From Strigamia acuminata (lineage: Eukaryota; Arthropoda; Chilopoda; Geophilomorpha; Linotaeniidae), in assembly GCA_949358305.1 (NCBI GenBank), contig OX442314.1, positions 23,677,060 through 23,741,059 of the forward strand: DNA of 64,000 bases. The letters run 5' to 3'. Position numbers and translations under genes: made by a program. The notes under the pieces are model-generated. The model saw only the letters and a list, made by a program, of their open reading frames with translations, searched no databases and was not told where the DNA came from. This document shows, piece after piece, positions 1-11,900 of this stretch; within the stretch, counting starts at the first letter, position 1; each line of letters starts with the position of its first letter.

Positions 1-128
1 GCAATACGGTATTGATAGTGATAACGTACTGCGAATTGGTAGTCGGCAAAATGTACAGTAAATATCTAAGCATTTCAAGTTCCTTGCTCATCATTAAATC
101 ATGGGTGTAGAAAAGAATGGGAAATCAA

Positions 129-168
129 CTACGGTATGCACCCGGTATCTCGATGCCAAATTCAAACA
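129..168. repeat. Partial end of family A MITE
   Basis: This segment matches the left terminal sequence of the elements at 388 and 1751, including CCGGTATCTCGATGCCAAAT. No partner arm is visible nearby, so it is a truncated or decayed copy. Confidence 0.35.
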
Positions 169-387
169 CTAAATTCCATTTATTGCACACGAAAACACAC
201 AAGTCTAAAATTGTTTATTGCACACAAGTGAACAGGAGCTGCATTCGAATAGTCAGTTTAAAATTGCAGTCAAGCATGGTTTTTCTGCTTAAATGCTGTG
301 CGGTGCCCACTGCGACTGAAAGGCAAAAGCAGACTTAATCAGCCGCCAATGAGAAAACCCTCAGTCAAGCAGTTCAAACATTCCGTC

Positions 388-654
388 TTTTAGTTTGCGC
401 CCGGTATTTTGAAGCTAAATTCATACTGCGCATCCCATTCTGCGCACACAATTTTCTAATCCCAGTTGATGTTTAGCAGTATTAAGCCTAATATTAGGCC
501 TAATAATGATAAAATAAAAGTAAATAAACAATAATAAACTCATTAGTTCATCTTCTGTGTGTGCAACAAGCTTGACAATCACCATGTTAAATTCACGCGC
601 AGAATGTAATGCGCAGTTTGAATTTAGTATCAAGATACCGGGCGCAAACTGTAG
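388..654. mobile_element. MITE-like inverted-repeat element, family A copy 1
   Basis: The two ends form an imperfect inverted repeat of about 55 bp. The left arm, around 392-447, begins AGTTTGCGCCCGGTAT. The right arm, around 595-650, reads as its reverse complement with a few mismatches. The roughly 150-bp interior has no coding capacity. Size and structure fit a non-autonomous DNA transposon. I could not find a clear target-site duplication. The same end sequence recurs at 129, 1751 and 7846. Confidence 0.6.
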
Positions 655-1750
655 TTTAAATAACTTTTCGAATGCATCTACCTTCTCTACCTGAAATAAT
701 TTCTAAAAATCATATTTGTTATGCTGGGGCATCACACCGAAATAAAGGAGAGGTTTTTAAAGTGGAAAACAAAACACGTCTTTACTCGTTGGTAAAATAC
801 AAGCAACTGAGAAGTAAATACAAAATGTCATGGTAACGGTTTTACAACAATGTAACTGTATGATACTAGCAATAACACGTTCTTGATAACTATAACAACA
901 ATGAACTCAACATTACATTAACATAACTTAACAATATTTTTGTTGCATTTATGTGTCAGTTTAATTTTAAACTCAAGATATAGATTACAGTGATTATTTT
1001 ACGGTCAAATTATAATTATTATATTTATTGAATAATTACAAAACCAAAAATCAATTTTGTGTGGAAAACATGATATCCATAGTGATTTGCAATGGAACAC
1101 TCTTGGAGCCACCTGGTGGCCGAGTATTACGAGGAAATCAAGACAGCTATCTCATTTCCCATCCTCACTTTCTATATCCTTGGTCGAATGTTCTAGTGTG
1201 CGGCATTGTAAACACTAGTGTTATTATTGCTTCCAATCTGAACCTTCAGAAATGAATCATTTCTCGTTAGTGACCTGTCTTTTGGCCGGTGGGAATGGCA
1301 TTTTTATGTCATCACTTTTCATGGTACTCAGCTATAAGACTTATTGATTAGTCTACAGACCCTACATATTTCAAAAGTAATTTCAAATATGCATTGAAAA
1401 AGAGATTCCTCTCCCCTCTTTGTGGTGGAATGAATACCCAAAGCCCAGCCAAAAGGAGGGCTAGTAGCGGCACTTTGCTGAGCAATTCTCCACTTAGAAA
1501 CAAAAAACAACTGCAAGAACATATAATTAAAGTGACGTTAACTTTCTTATAAAATACATAAATTTAGGCCTGGCTGCGGGCATCCTAGTGCGGGCCTAAC
1601 CATTTTTTGTGCAAAAGTTCAATCTGCAATATGTAAATAATAAATGTTGAAGAATCTATAGCCTACTTTGTGCATTTATGGATTTTACTCACACTATCCC
1701 CATATTTGTGACTGGACTGGATCCCATCTCACCTCACAAAGACCCTGCTC

Positions 1751-2010
1751 CTACAGTTCACGCCCTGTATCTTAATGCCAAATTCAAACTGCGCATCACA
1801 TTCTGCGCATGCATTTACCATAGCTATTGCCCCACAAAAGAAATACAGCAATAATATTTTGATATTATACTGAAATTACTTTTGTTAATGACTTTATTGT
1901 TGTTTATTTACTTTATTTGAGCATTATTAGGCCTTATGTAAGGAGAACCACTGGAATTAGGACATCATCTGCACAGAATGGGTTGCTCGGATACCAGCCG
2001 CAAACTGTAG
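1751..2010. mobile_element. MITE-like inverted-repeat element, family A copy 2
   Basis: The left end CTACAGTTCACGCC is mirrored by a right end closing CGCAAACTGTAG. The left arm continues with the same sequence as copy 1 (AAATTCAAACTGCGCAT). This copy is more diverged in its right half. A partial copy with only a left end lies at 129-168, and a right-end fragment at 7846-7902. Confidence 0.5.
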
Positions 2011-2711
2011 TCTGCTTAGTAACCACTAAATTCCACCCACAAAAATTGAGCAAAAGAAATGGTTTCTACGTTAACAAATAGCCATAAGAAACCAATATCG
2101 CACCTACAACGCCTCATCCAAACGTCATTGCAATAATAACGTGCAAAGAAAATAAAATTGCTCTTCTCTAACAAGTTTCTACCTGGAAGGCACCCACTAT
2201 GTTTACACTACCCAAGGTAATTAAATATCAGCACCAACTCGTTCCTATAAGTAATTTGTTTCCTTATTTTTTCCCCCACTCACTTTCTCCCATTCTTTTT
2301 CTTTTCTCCAACTCGTTTCTCTTGATTAATCCATTTCATTGCCTCGGAGGATGAAGTGTTCGTTGTAAAGGGGTGGCAAAGTATTAAGTGTAAAGCAATG
2401 CCTTAGAGCAATTGTGGGTTATAAAATTATTCGGAAATTGAATGACCAATATCGGAGACCAGTAAAAATCCCAACAGCTGTGGCGTTTTGCGGTTGAATC
2501 GAAACGAGCGAGGAAAAAAAAATCGCTTCGTTGACCACTTTAGACAAGACAAATGGTCAGTTCCAAACTTGCCTTTCAACCCCATTTCTTACCAATTTTT
2601 ATTTTAACCTTAAACGAAGTGAAGACAAAAAAAATATATATATAAAGGGGCGCAGTTTTTACCGTGCTGCAACATAGAACTACGTCCAGAGGAATATCTG
2701 CTTATTTAGAT

Positions 2712-3580
2712 CAAGGACGACTACTCCAATGGACGGGAAACACAATGCTGTGGGGTTGGCCTATGTCTGACCAACTCCCACAATCCTTAGCGCGATAAAT
2801 TAGTACGCCACCTTGTGGTGGTAATGGTTAACAGTGTCAGCTGACATTAACAACCTAGTCAGGACAAAACAATTCATAAACTCGTGCACATTTCCAACAA
2901 CAACAACAATTAGTTATTTGGTTACTTACACATCCCACAAGGTAATTAAATAGGCTTATTTATTTAAAATGTGCGCCTGTATTTATTTATTTAATAAAAA
3001 ACGAAAACTGACACAACTAAAAATGTAAACAAATATTGGATTTTGATAGACTATCTTAGTCTGGTGTCTCCATTCAAACGAGGTTGAAAATCATACATTT
3101 TGAACCAACGTTAAAGAATTTGTGTTAAATTGTACATTAATTTGCAATACACCAGTACAATATTTAATCTTTCAACTACTAAACAAATTAAAATCAAGTA
3201 ATCATATGTCATTTTTTATTTAAGTCTTCAATGCAAAACATTTACGATCGAACGCACATGTCCGTACCGACAATTACGTGCTGCACGCTTAAAAATATAA
3301 CAATATCATTAAGATTTCATTTTTAATAATACCAGTACATTAATAATGCCTTACTTAACAATATTATCACTTACTTTTATTTATTAGAAGGCCTGTTTTC
3401 TTAGATTGGATTGCAAAACTTTACAATCACTTGGGAGAACTTAGAGTGGAAATTGCAAATGGCTGCCAATCTAGTTCGAAAATACACCCCTGAAAATCGC
3501 GCTAAGGATTGTGGGAGTTGGTCAGACATAGGCCAACCCCACAGCATTGTGTTTCCCGTCCATTGGAGTAGTCGTCCTTG
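2712..3580. mobile_element. 869-bp non-autonomous DNA transposon with perfect 85-bp terminal inverted repeats
   Basis: Positions 2712-2796 and 3496-3580 are exact reverse complements over 85 bp, starting CAAGGACGACTACTCC. The element is flanked by a perfect 7-bp direct repeat, TTTAGAT, at 2705-2711 and 3581-3587, which looks like a target-site duplication. The 699-bp interior is AT-rich and has no transposase. The CA...TG ends and 7-bp duplication do not assign it cleanly; hAT and P superfamilies usually make 8-bp duplications, and some P elements make 7. The perfect arms suggest recent activity or conversion between the arms. Confidence 0.9.
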
Positions 3581-5002
3581 TTTAGATGAGGTTGGGCAAG
3601 TTGTGGGTGTGGTTTTCTTGTTGTCTTGTCCTTCACAAAGTGCACGTTAAGGCTATACTCTAGTTGCAGTCAAAAAGGCACATTACAATCTGTAGTCCCA
3701 TTGGTCGAGCCAGTTTTCCCCACGTCACAAACCCAAATTGTTCTATCAATCCCTATCCCCGCTTCGCCAATTTACAATACTCGCGGTCCAATTTTTCTTT
3801 AAAGTAAATTAACCAAGTGGGCAATTAGCATTCAAGATAAACGTGGGTTGGCTCATTAAGTTATTAACCACTTGACAAGACGACGTCAAAATGACGTTTT
3901 ACAGAAATTAAAATGGTTGTGGGTGTAAAATGGTGCGAGATTGACTTGACATTTTCGAGATTAACATTATTAATTGACTATGACATTGAATTCCTGGCAT
4001 CGAATGGCCTATTTATAATATGTCCATCAATTAGCCAACGTTCTTTCGCTTCTGCGCAGTCGTAGTCACTCCGACCTTCACGCTTCCACACATAAATCTC
4101 AGTTACATTCATCTGTCTCGTTCGTAAATACAATTCGCTCTCAGTTTAAGAAAGCAATTCATTCATATATCTTTTTAAGGAATACACATATAAACATTAA
4201 ACAAAGTCGACAAAAAAATTCGATCCTTTAACGCGAATTTTTATTCAACATTCGCTGTACTAAGGCTTTGCAACGCACTTAATCCAAATGGGTTTATTTT
4301 GACAAACGTTCAACCAACATACGTTTATTTTGACCCAGGACCATAATTCATCCTGCTTACCAATTTTTCATTACGAATAAAGCGCACGATGGCTTGACAA
4401 CACTACATTAGCGCCAGGAATTCCAAACATAATTTAGTGTTCTATTTTGCTTACATTTCTTGCACCAAACAATCAAGACGTTAACGGCGCTCACACTTAA
4501 CAATAGGTAATGTCAATTATCCTTTTCTTATTACGTAGAAAAGTACAGCGTACGCAAATCACAACCAGCAATGCTGTTTTGAAATAGGAAATTGCGATTC
4601 TACAATGCACCTGGCAGCATTCCCGATGTGACCCACCAGCCAAATGGTACTTAGGACTTACGATAATCACTTTTCTTTTCTTCTTTTAAAGATTTAGCAG
4701 CACTTCTTATTCAGCTTCTTACAGCCACGCTAAAAGTGCACTTTCTATTGGTAATATTGCTGTTTCGGTAAACATACATCAATCAATGGCAGGGAAGTCT
4801 CAAATGACGTCTTTTCTCTTCTTGAAAAGATGGATTGCGGAGAAGCCGAAGTTTCAATTCGAGATCTAAAATCTCATTTTGCACTTTATCATTCGGCGAA
4901 ACAAAAGTTTAGCCTTCGATTTGTGCGGGAGTTATTATAACGTATTTTACCGATTAAGAGTTGCCCTCGAATTGTAGCCGCCCTCGAATAGTAGCCACCA
5001 AG

Positions 5003-5032
5003 AATACCGTATTTTTGCAAAAGTACGGTATT
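5003..5032. repeat. Small perfect hairpin
   Basis: AATACCGTA at 5003-5011 pairs with TACGGTATT at 5024-5032, leaving a 12-base loop. It follows a short internally repeated phrase (CCCTCGAATTGTAGCC, then CCCTCGAATAGTAGCC) around 4963-4998. It is probably part of a degenerate repeat. No function is evident. Confidence 0.4.
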
Positions 5033-5984
5033 GTTTTCGTATTTAACCTCACGAACGATGAACTTACGCTTCAGACTCCATTTGTTACATTAAACAAATA
5101 TGTAACAAACGAAAAACCGAAATTGTAATTGCTGACAAAAATGGCAGTTTTTAATAACAGCCGCGGCTCTTAATCGACAAAATACGGTAATAATAATCGT
5201 GTTTATTACCGTCGCACAGGCTCTGTCATCCCCAACAGTGGTGACAAAAAAAACACAGCACCGAACAAATCCACACAATGCAAAACTGTTGGCGAAGAAA
5301 TAATTCCATCAGCTTAATTCCAATACAATTTAGTAGCCCGATCGATACACGTCAAAGTTCTAATCATGTCGAAAGAAATAATAAATTTTTTACGTCATTT
5401 TACATTATTTTTACATAAAAAAAAAAAATAACAAAAACATAAGACCTACCCAGTAAGTGCCAATTAGTTTTCTAAAAGCAAGTTCCAAACTCTTGTAACA
5501 ATAAAACCTTGACATAAGTGTTTCCCTTTAAACTAACATGGTCGTCTAATGGGGAAACAGCAAAATTCAGCCCTCTGGTTGTGATTTTTCGCTGCACATT
5601 GCTCTTAATTCTTGTTATTAATGATTTCAGTTTCAAACAACCTTCAACTCCAATTTCACCTGTTATCCAACTACTCCTTAAAAAATGATTTACGAGCTGT
5701 CAATCAATCAAGTACTCGACAATAATCAGAAACAAACAATGTTAAGGCTCGATAAAGTATCTTATTATTGAATAGGTCAAGATATTTTTTTTTCTCCTTC
5801 CTTCTATGACATCACTGTACCTATTTACTCACGTTTTTAAGGATTTATATTGTTACTGAAGATATTCAATGTCGCATTCCTGACTCTTTCGACATGTGGG
5901 CGGCCAACAATGGCCGTAATTGAAGCAAAGGGCAAATGCGTGACTTGTGACTACAGAATGTGTATTGTTATTAAAGCGAAGTTG

Positions 5985-8900
5985 CTATGTTTGGGACCTT
6001 TCATAATACCAGCCGTTGACACTTTCCATCAATTGCTCCCCCGCGTGGGCGGATAGGGCGTCCTTAATGTCACGTGCAATACTGAAAGACGCCTCGGCAA
6101 CGTTCCTCATTTCATCCGTAAAGAACTCGACCCCTACTGTTTTGTTTGTTCTTGAACTCTTGCAGTTATGAGATTCTTAAAGGGATCAGGCAGAGCTTAT
6201 ACGATTGCAGTTTCCATTTCCTTGCGGATAAGTAACAGCACTGTTATTCAACTCGCGTTTTATATGCACAACTATTTTCTTTCTTTTTTATTCTATATAT
6301 CGCAGATATTGGATATTTCAAAAACTTTTCTACTTCTCTCAAACTTCTCAAACCAAAATAAATAACCTTCATCCGAAATATTAAAGGGTCACTGCAAAAC
6401 TTTATATTTTTTTTATATAATACAAACATCGGTTAAGCTAACGACCGTATGAACAAAAGTGATTGATTTTTAACGATTTTTTATTTTCATATTGTATATT
6501 CATTTGGCAAGATACTTTCAACATGCTTGAGCCTGCACAATTCCTTGTGGTGCAAATAGACCACTTATATAGAGTACGTTATGTACGGTACATAAACCTA
6601 ATGTATGATTATGCGAACAAATCGGTTTTATCAACACCTACGTCCCCCAATTAGGTTGGATAATTGGCGCTCTACTGTGTTATTATTTTGATGTAGAAAA
6701 TGTCATAAATCCGTGCTAATATTTATTCTTTTTAAAAAAAATTTAAATTTTATTTTTAAAAAAATTTAACTGGATCTTGAGAGGATTAAAACTGAGGCCC
6801 CCTGTGTTTACCCGAGTTCACACAGAGGTCGCACAGCGCATAATTTGTTGGATTCAACAAATCGGAAAACAATTGAAGTCAAAATAACTATATTCACAGG
6901 ATTGCAATTTAAGATTATCCGCCTAAAGATGAGCGCACGAGGCAACCAAGCAGTAGTCAAAAGCAAGCGAGTGCACGAAAAAATCATTCAAAGTTCAGTC
7001 ATAAAAAGCTTGTTTCGATTTCTTTGTTTTTATGCAAATGGAATTTGCACGTAAGGTCACAATAAGAGTGAAAGAATCACACTATTTCATAGTTCTTTTA
7101 CTGTTGCTCTGCATGTTATGCTTTTTGCATCCTTTTGGGTACAATAATATACTTTTTGGCTTTGGTTGCAACACTGTGCAAGGAATTGGATTGTACTTGC
7201 AGTGGCGGATCACCGCACAGGCGCAGGAAGATGCACGCTGGGGGCTTGGAGTCTTGTATCGCAGGGGTCTCAAAAAACCCAATAAGAAAACTACCGTATT
7301 TCTTCGATTCGAAGATAACATCGGTTGTAAGACATACACTAATTTAAAAAAAAACATCTGTTTCAGAGATGTTTTTGTGGGGAAAAAAGTGCATCTTAGG
7401 ATCAAAGAAATTTTTATTTTTGACATTTTATTACAGTCGAATCGCAAGGGACCCAAAAAGATCGATTCGTTATAACGAAAGTTCGATATATCGAAAATTT
7501 TACCATGGCGTTCTATAGCCAGCCAACCAAACCAGCCATATTTAGGTATTCGTTATAACGAGAAATTCGTTATATCGCGATTCGTTATAACGAGGTTAGA
7601 CTGTAATTGATAAAAAATATAAAAGATCAAATTAGTGACACCCCCAAATTAATTGAAAAATCCTCCAAATCTATTTAATTGCACACCAATTATTCACACA
7701 CTATTTTTATTTATTTGACCCCCCATTTTTAATTATCCACCCCCCAAAATAATAAAGACAAATTCTGTGTTCTATGATGTTATTTTCATATTGGACAACA
7801 GTTCCAAGCAAATTATTTATAAAAATCATATATTTGCTGCATTTGTGCGCGCAGACAGGAATTTTTCAGTTTGATTTAGGCATCATGATACCGCGCGCAG
7901 ACAACAATAAATGGGAAAACATTAGCCGCATTCAACATTAAAGACTATAGAGTGACGTTAATGTCTTGCGTCTCTTTTACGGATCCTTCCGCGTCACGAT
8001 AAAAGCGCCCAAAGTTAGTAAACTCACTTTAGTCTTCAATATTCAACGAACTTAACTTTTCTACTCAACTCCCACATTTACAAGAATGCCGTTCATTGTA
8101 GTACTAAGCCGATTCACTATTGAGCTACATACTCATGCTCGTTTTATACAATTTTAAATACTTAATGACTAACAGGTAGAGAAACCCACAACTGGAATTA
8201 AAATTATAGTGCTTTTCTGTGTTACATCATATAAGTATATAGTCTGAGTGCATTTCATAAAGGAAACAAACTGGTGGGTGCAAGACCGCCATTAAACAGA
8301 TTGCAGATAAAATTTTTCAAATTTCTCAACCATTACTTGCTATAAATAAATAACAATTACCAATTTACAAAAAAAAAAAAAAAAAAAAAAATTATCCAAA
8401 ATCTTTTTCTCTTGCACCCTTTTTTATCATTTTCCCCCCTCCACTTATTAAAAATAAAAACACAAACAAGACGGAACAGCTTGAGGCCATCTATTTATCA
8501 CCCCATTACAACAACACATCACCAATTAGACCTTCAGAGCAAACAAGGTGTCAGATAAAAACACGGAGGTCCGGAGGACATTCCTCGTGCCTCCCAATTT
8601 CTGACCGGTCTCCTGGGCTTTCCCTGGGTTACTATGTTTCGACCGACCTCCAAGACAATCCAGTTTCTCCGCTTAATAAAAAAAAGATCTTTTTTTAAAA
8701 ACTTGTCTGCTTCTTTTTCTTGGCTGTCTGACAGCGGAAAAGCTTCTATTTTTACCACCTTCGAATATTAACGCCGTACTTGCGTCATCAAGTTGCGAAG
8801 ATTAAAAAAGGAAGAGGAAAAAAAAAAACGGTCAGACAATTTTTATCTCGTCTGCCTTGCGCTTGTCACTACTGCATAATAAAATGCAACTGTTTAAAAC

Positions 8901-11900
8901 GTGCTTAAAATGAGAAAATAGTGAGGCCAATGAGCACAAATTACAAGCTTCTCTAGGGGCCTGCATTTCTATGACCTAAATAGCTCATGTACGGATGTCT
9001 GGTGGCGACATCAAAGAGCAATATTGTTGTCATGTTGTAATGGAAACACGGTTGTTTTTAGCAGTTTGTAAATATTGTTGTTGTTCGTGCGTCCTCTTAT
9101 TTTGGCAATCCGAATGCTCTTTAATAAAAATGGACCTTTAAAAAGGATTTCGGGTGGGCCTCTAGTGATTTATGAATGAAAAGGTTGTTGCCTCACCGAC
9201 TTTTGCTTGTTGATGTGGTAATGTCGAATATTTCTGCATACTTTATGCTTCTTAGATCATATCCGAGTGATTGCATCTTCGCATTTCAAGAATTCCACTA
9301 ATTATGCAAATTAGGAGGTAATTTGCAATTACTTTTTTTTCTTTTATTTTTTAATAGTTTAATTGTAATGTGGTTATTCAAGTTTAAATGAAAGGGTTTT
9401 TATGGAAGAATTCGCTTAAAGTTGCTCGTTATTTCCTTCAATTTACTAAAGAGCAAAGTCGAGTCCTGTTTGTATAAACCGGTCGAATTGAAGGCGCAGA
9501 AATCCAATTCCAAACTGATATAATCAATTTATACGTAAATATTGATGACAAAAGACAAAACCTTGTGATTTTTCCCGAAAATTCGCTTCCATCAATCATC
9601 GCGGAGTAATATTTATCTATTTTTTATATAAAATTTCAAAAATTCCAACTTTCATCTGCATTTTTTCCAATTTTGCTTTATCGGTTTACTAACAGTCGAA
9701 TATGGTTTTCAAATGCGCCCAGTCCGAGACAGATTTAGGCCCCTAAGCTAGGTCATAGGCTAGAACAGGAGTCGGCAAATAATTTTAAGTGGGGTCTGGA
9801 TACTATTGAAAATTTTTATCGAGGTCCAGAAAAAAAACACTTAAAAACCAAATAAATCCCCCAATAAACATACACAACCCAAAAAATACCAATAAAACCT
9901 AAAAACATGAAAAAAAAAAACAGAAAAAACAAGAAAAAAACACCGCCTATTGCCGACCGCTGGGACAACTATCGCAAACAATGTGCGCAGAACTTTGCCC
10001 CTTCCTTCTTCGCGGGGCCCAACGCTGCATCTTCAGCCTAATGGTAAATCTGGCCCTGAGCCCAGTGGCAGCTAATGGCAACCCACCAATCTAATAATTT
10101 GACTTTGGTTTCTTTCTGCCCATCATCCAGTATCAAAATCTCACAAATTTTTTATTTTATTTTATTTCCCAGTAAACTGATCCAGTGAAACGGGGCCCCT
10201 ACAAACCTAGGACCCAATTACAATGAATAACTCGATTCACAGTTAAAATTCGACTCGGCTGCAACCCGAACTCCACCCACAAAAAGTGCACATTTCAACC
10301 CAAATAACTGATGTGTCCTCAATTGATTTATACAATTCCAGCCTTTTCTATTACACAGTTCCGTATGCAATAAACAATGTCCATAAAACGTTTCTGCGGA
10401 CATTCTCGTCTCGGAACACTTCCACCAAACCCAAACCACAAGTAACACACCAAGCTGCTTTAAAATACCGCCTTTAAAACTATTTCACTTCTTTGCACAC
10501 GCAAATGGAATTTTAAGATCATGGTTGCCTTTAAATTTCCTGTCCAGTTAAATTATATTATTTTCTAGGCAAACTCCGAATTTCTCCACGATATTAAGCT
10601 TAATTCTTTCCCAACAATTTTTTTTGGCTCCGATCCAGCATTTTCTTTTTTTATATTTCAATAGCTCGCCGTAGGAATAAAATGAATCTTTCTAATGCGT
10701 CCCCATCGTTGATTTCTTTAGCGCCTTATTAGTTGAACATAACTAGATTTCTTAACGAGCTCGAGAAAAAGAAAATCGAGTTGGAATGAAAAATAAGGAA
10801 AAACGTGCACTGATTGGGGTAGAGAATATCTGCAATTCATCCTCCAAACTCGCACGCTCTCATGGAGATTAACCTTCTTGTCAGATATGTTGAAATGTTG
10901 GGCAAAAAATAAAAATAAAATTTAAAAAAAAATTTTCTCCCAATGTTATTTATTTATTTTAGTTTTCCGACATAAATTCACTATAATAAAATTTTAAATT
11001 AGACATTTTGCATACACATAATAAATAATTTGTTTTATGTCTTGTAAGCCTCCAGAAAGCTTCACCGTACTAAATTAATGTCAAAATGTTTGAAAGCTGA
11101 TCAAATACATTCCTACAACCATAAAGATGATGACAGGGAATGTTTGGGGCTTCTGCCAAAACTAGCTTTAACTCAATTTTTAATTTCTCGGAGGAAAAGT
11201 TAAAATGAGTTACGAAGACGATGATGGTGGAACGCTGCACGTGATAATTAACGACAATCTTTTTATTTTTATGCCCAAACTAAGACTTAAAATAAATTCA
11301 CATTCAAAGTGTCTGTTTGTACCGTTTATGCGGTTTATATAAACGGCCAAAATAGTACGCAAATACGCACCTAACACTAGCTGCATTCAAAAACTAAAAT
11401 ATTTTGTGTTTTACTTCAATTTTAAACCAAAAATGACATCATTTCCTGTTTAAACCCGTGTTAAAACTTAAAATACACTTAAAATAAAATTGTTATTTTA
11501 ATTTTTGAATGCAGCTAGTGAATGTGTTCCATTTTAGGCCCGTTTTTTACGCCTTTTTTGCCTCACGATCGCTCCAGTATGTGGTACATAAAAATTCCTT
11601 TCTTCCATTCAACAGTCGAATTGTGGTTGTGGCGTTTGAACAAAATTTGAACAAAATTTGAACAAAATTTGAACAAAATGTTAAAAAAAAAATTAGCATT
11701 TACTGACATCCGCGGTATACTATTCCCCGATCTAACTTAAGTGGCAGCCATTTTGAATTTAGTTGTAAAAATCAAAACCAGATTGCACAAAGCACTTAAA
11801 AAGCCCACTAGTTTTGGTTTCTGTGTTTTCAACTTTTTAATGTGCATTCTTTATTACACAGAAACACGAAAAACAACAAAAACAGAAGCGTTGAACGCCC

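Larger units (their letters stand above)
1..5984. other. Gene-poor AT-rich stretch
   Basis: I see no convincing exon in this stretch on either strand. Open frames are short, lack splice context and have AT-driven composition. It holds the inverted-repeat elements listed separately, at 129-168, 388-654, 1751-2010 and 2712-3580, plus a small hairpin near 5.0 kb. Confidence 0.6.

Noticed and set aside
3411-3650. Open frame of 79 codons on the plus strand
   Set aside because: It overlaps the right inverted repeat of the 869-bp transposon and has no domain.
7032-7475. Open frames of 147 (plus) and 124 (minus) codons
   Set aside because: They cover two MITEs, no domain is recognisable, and the overlap on both strands is typical of chance.
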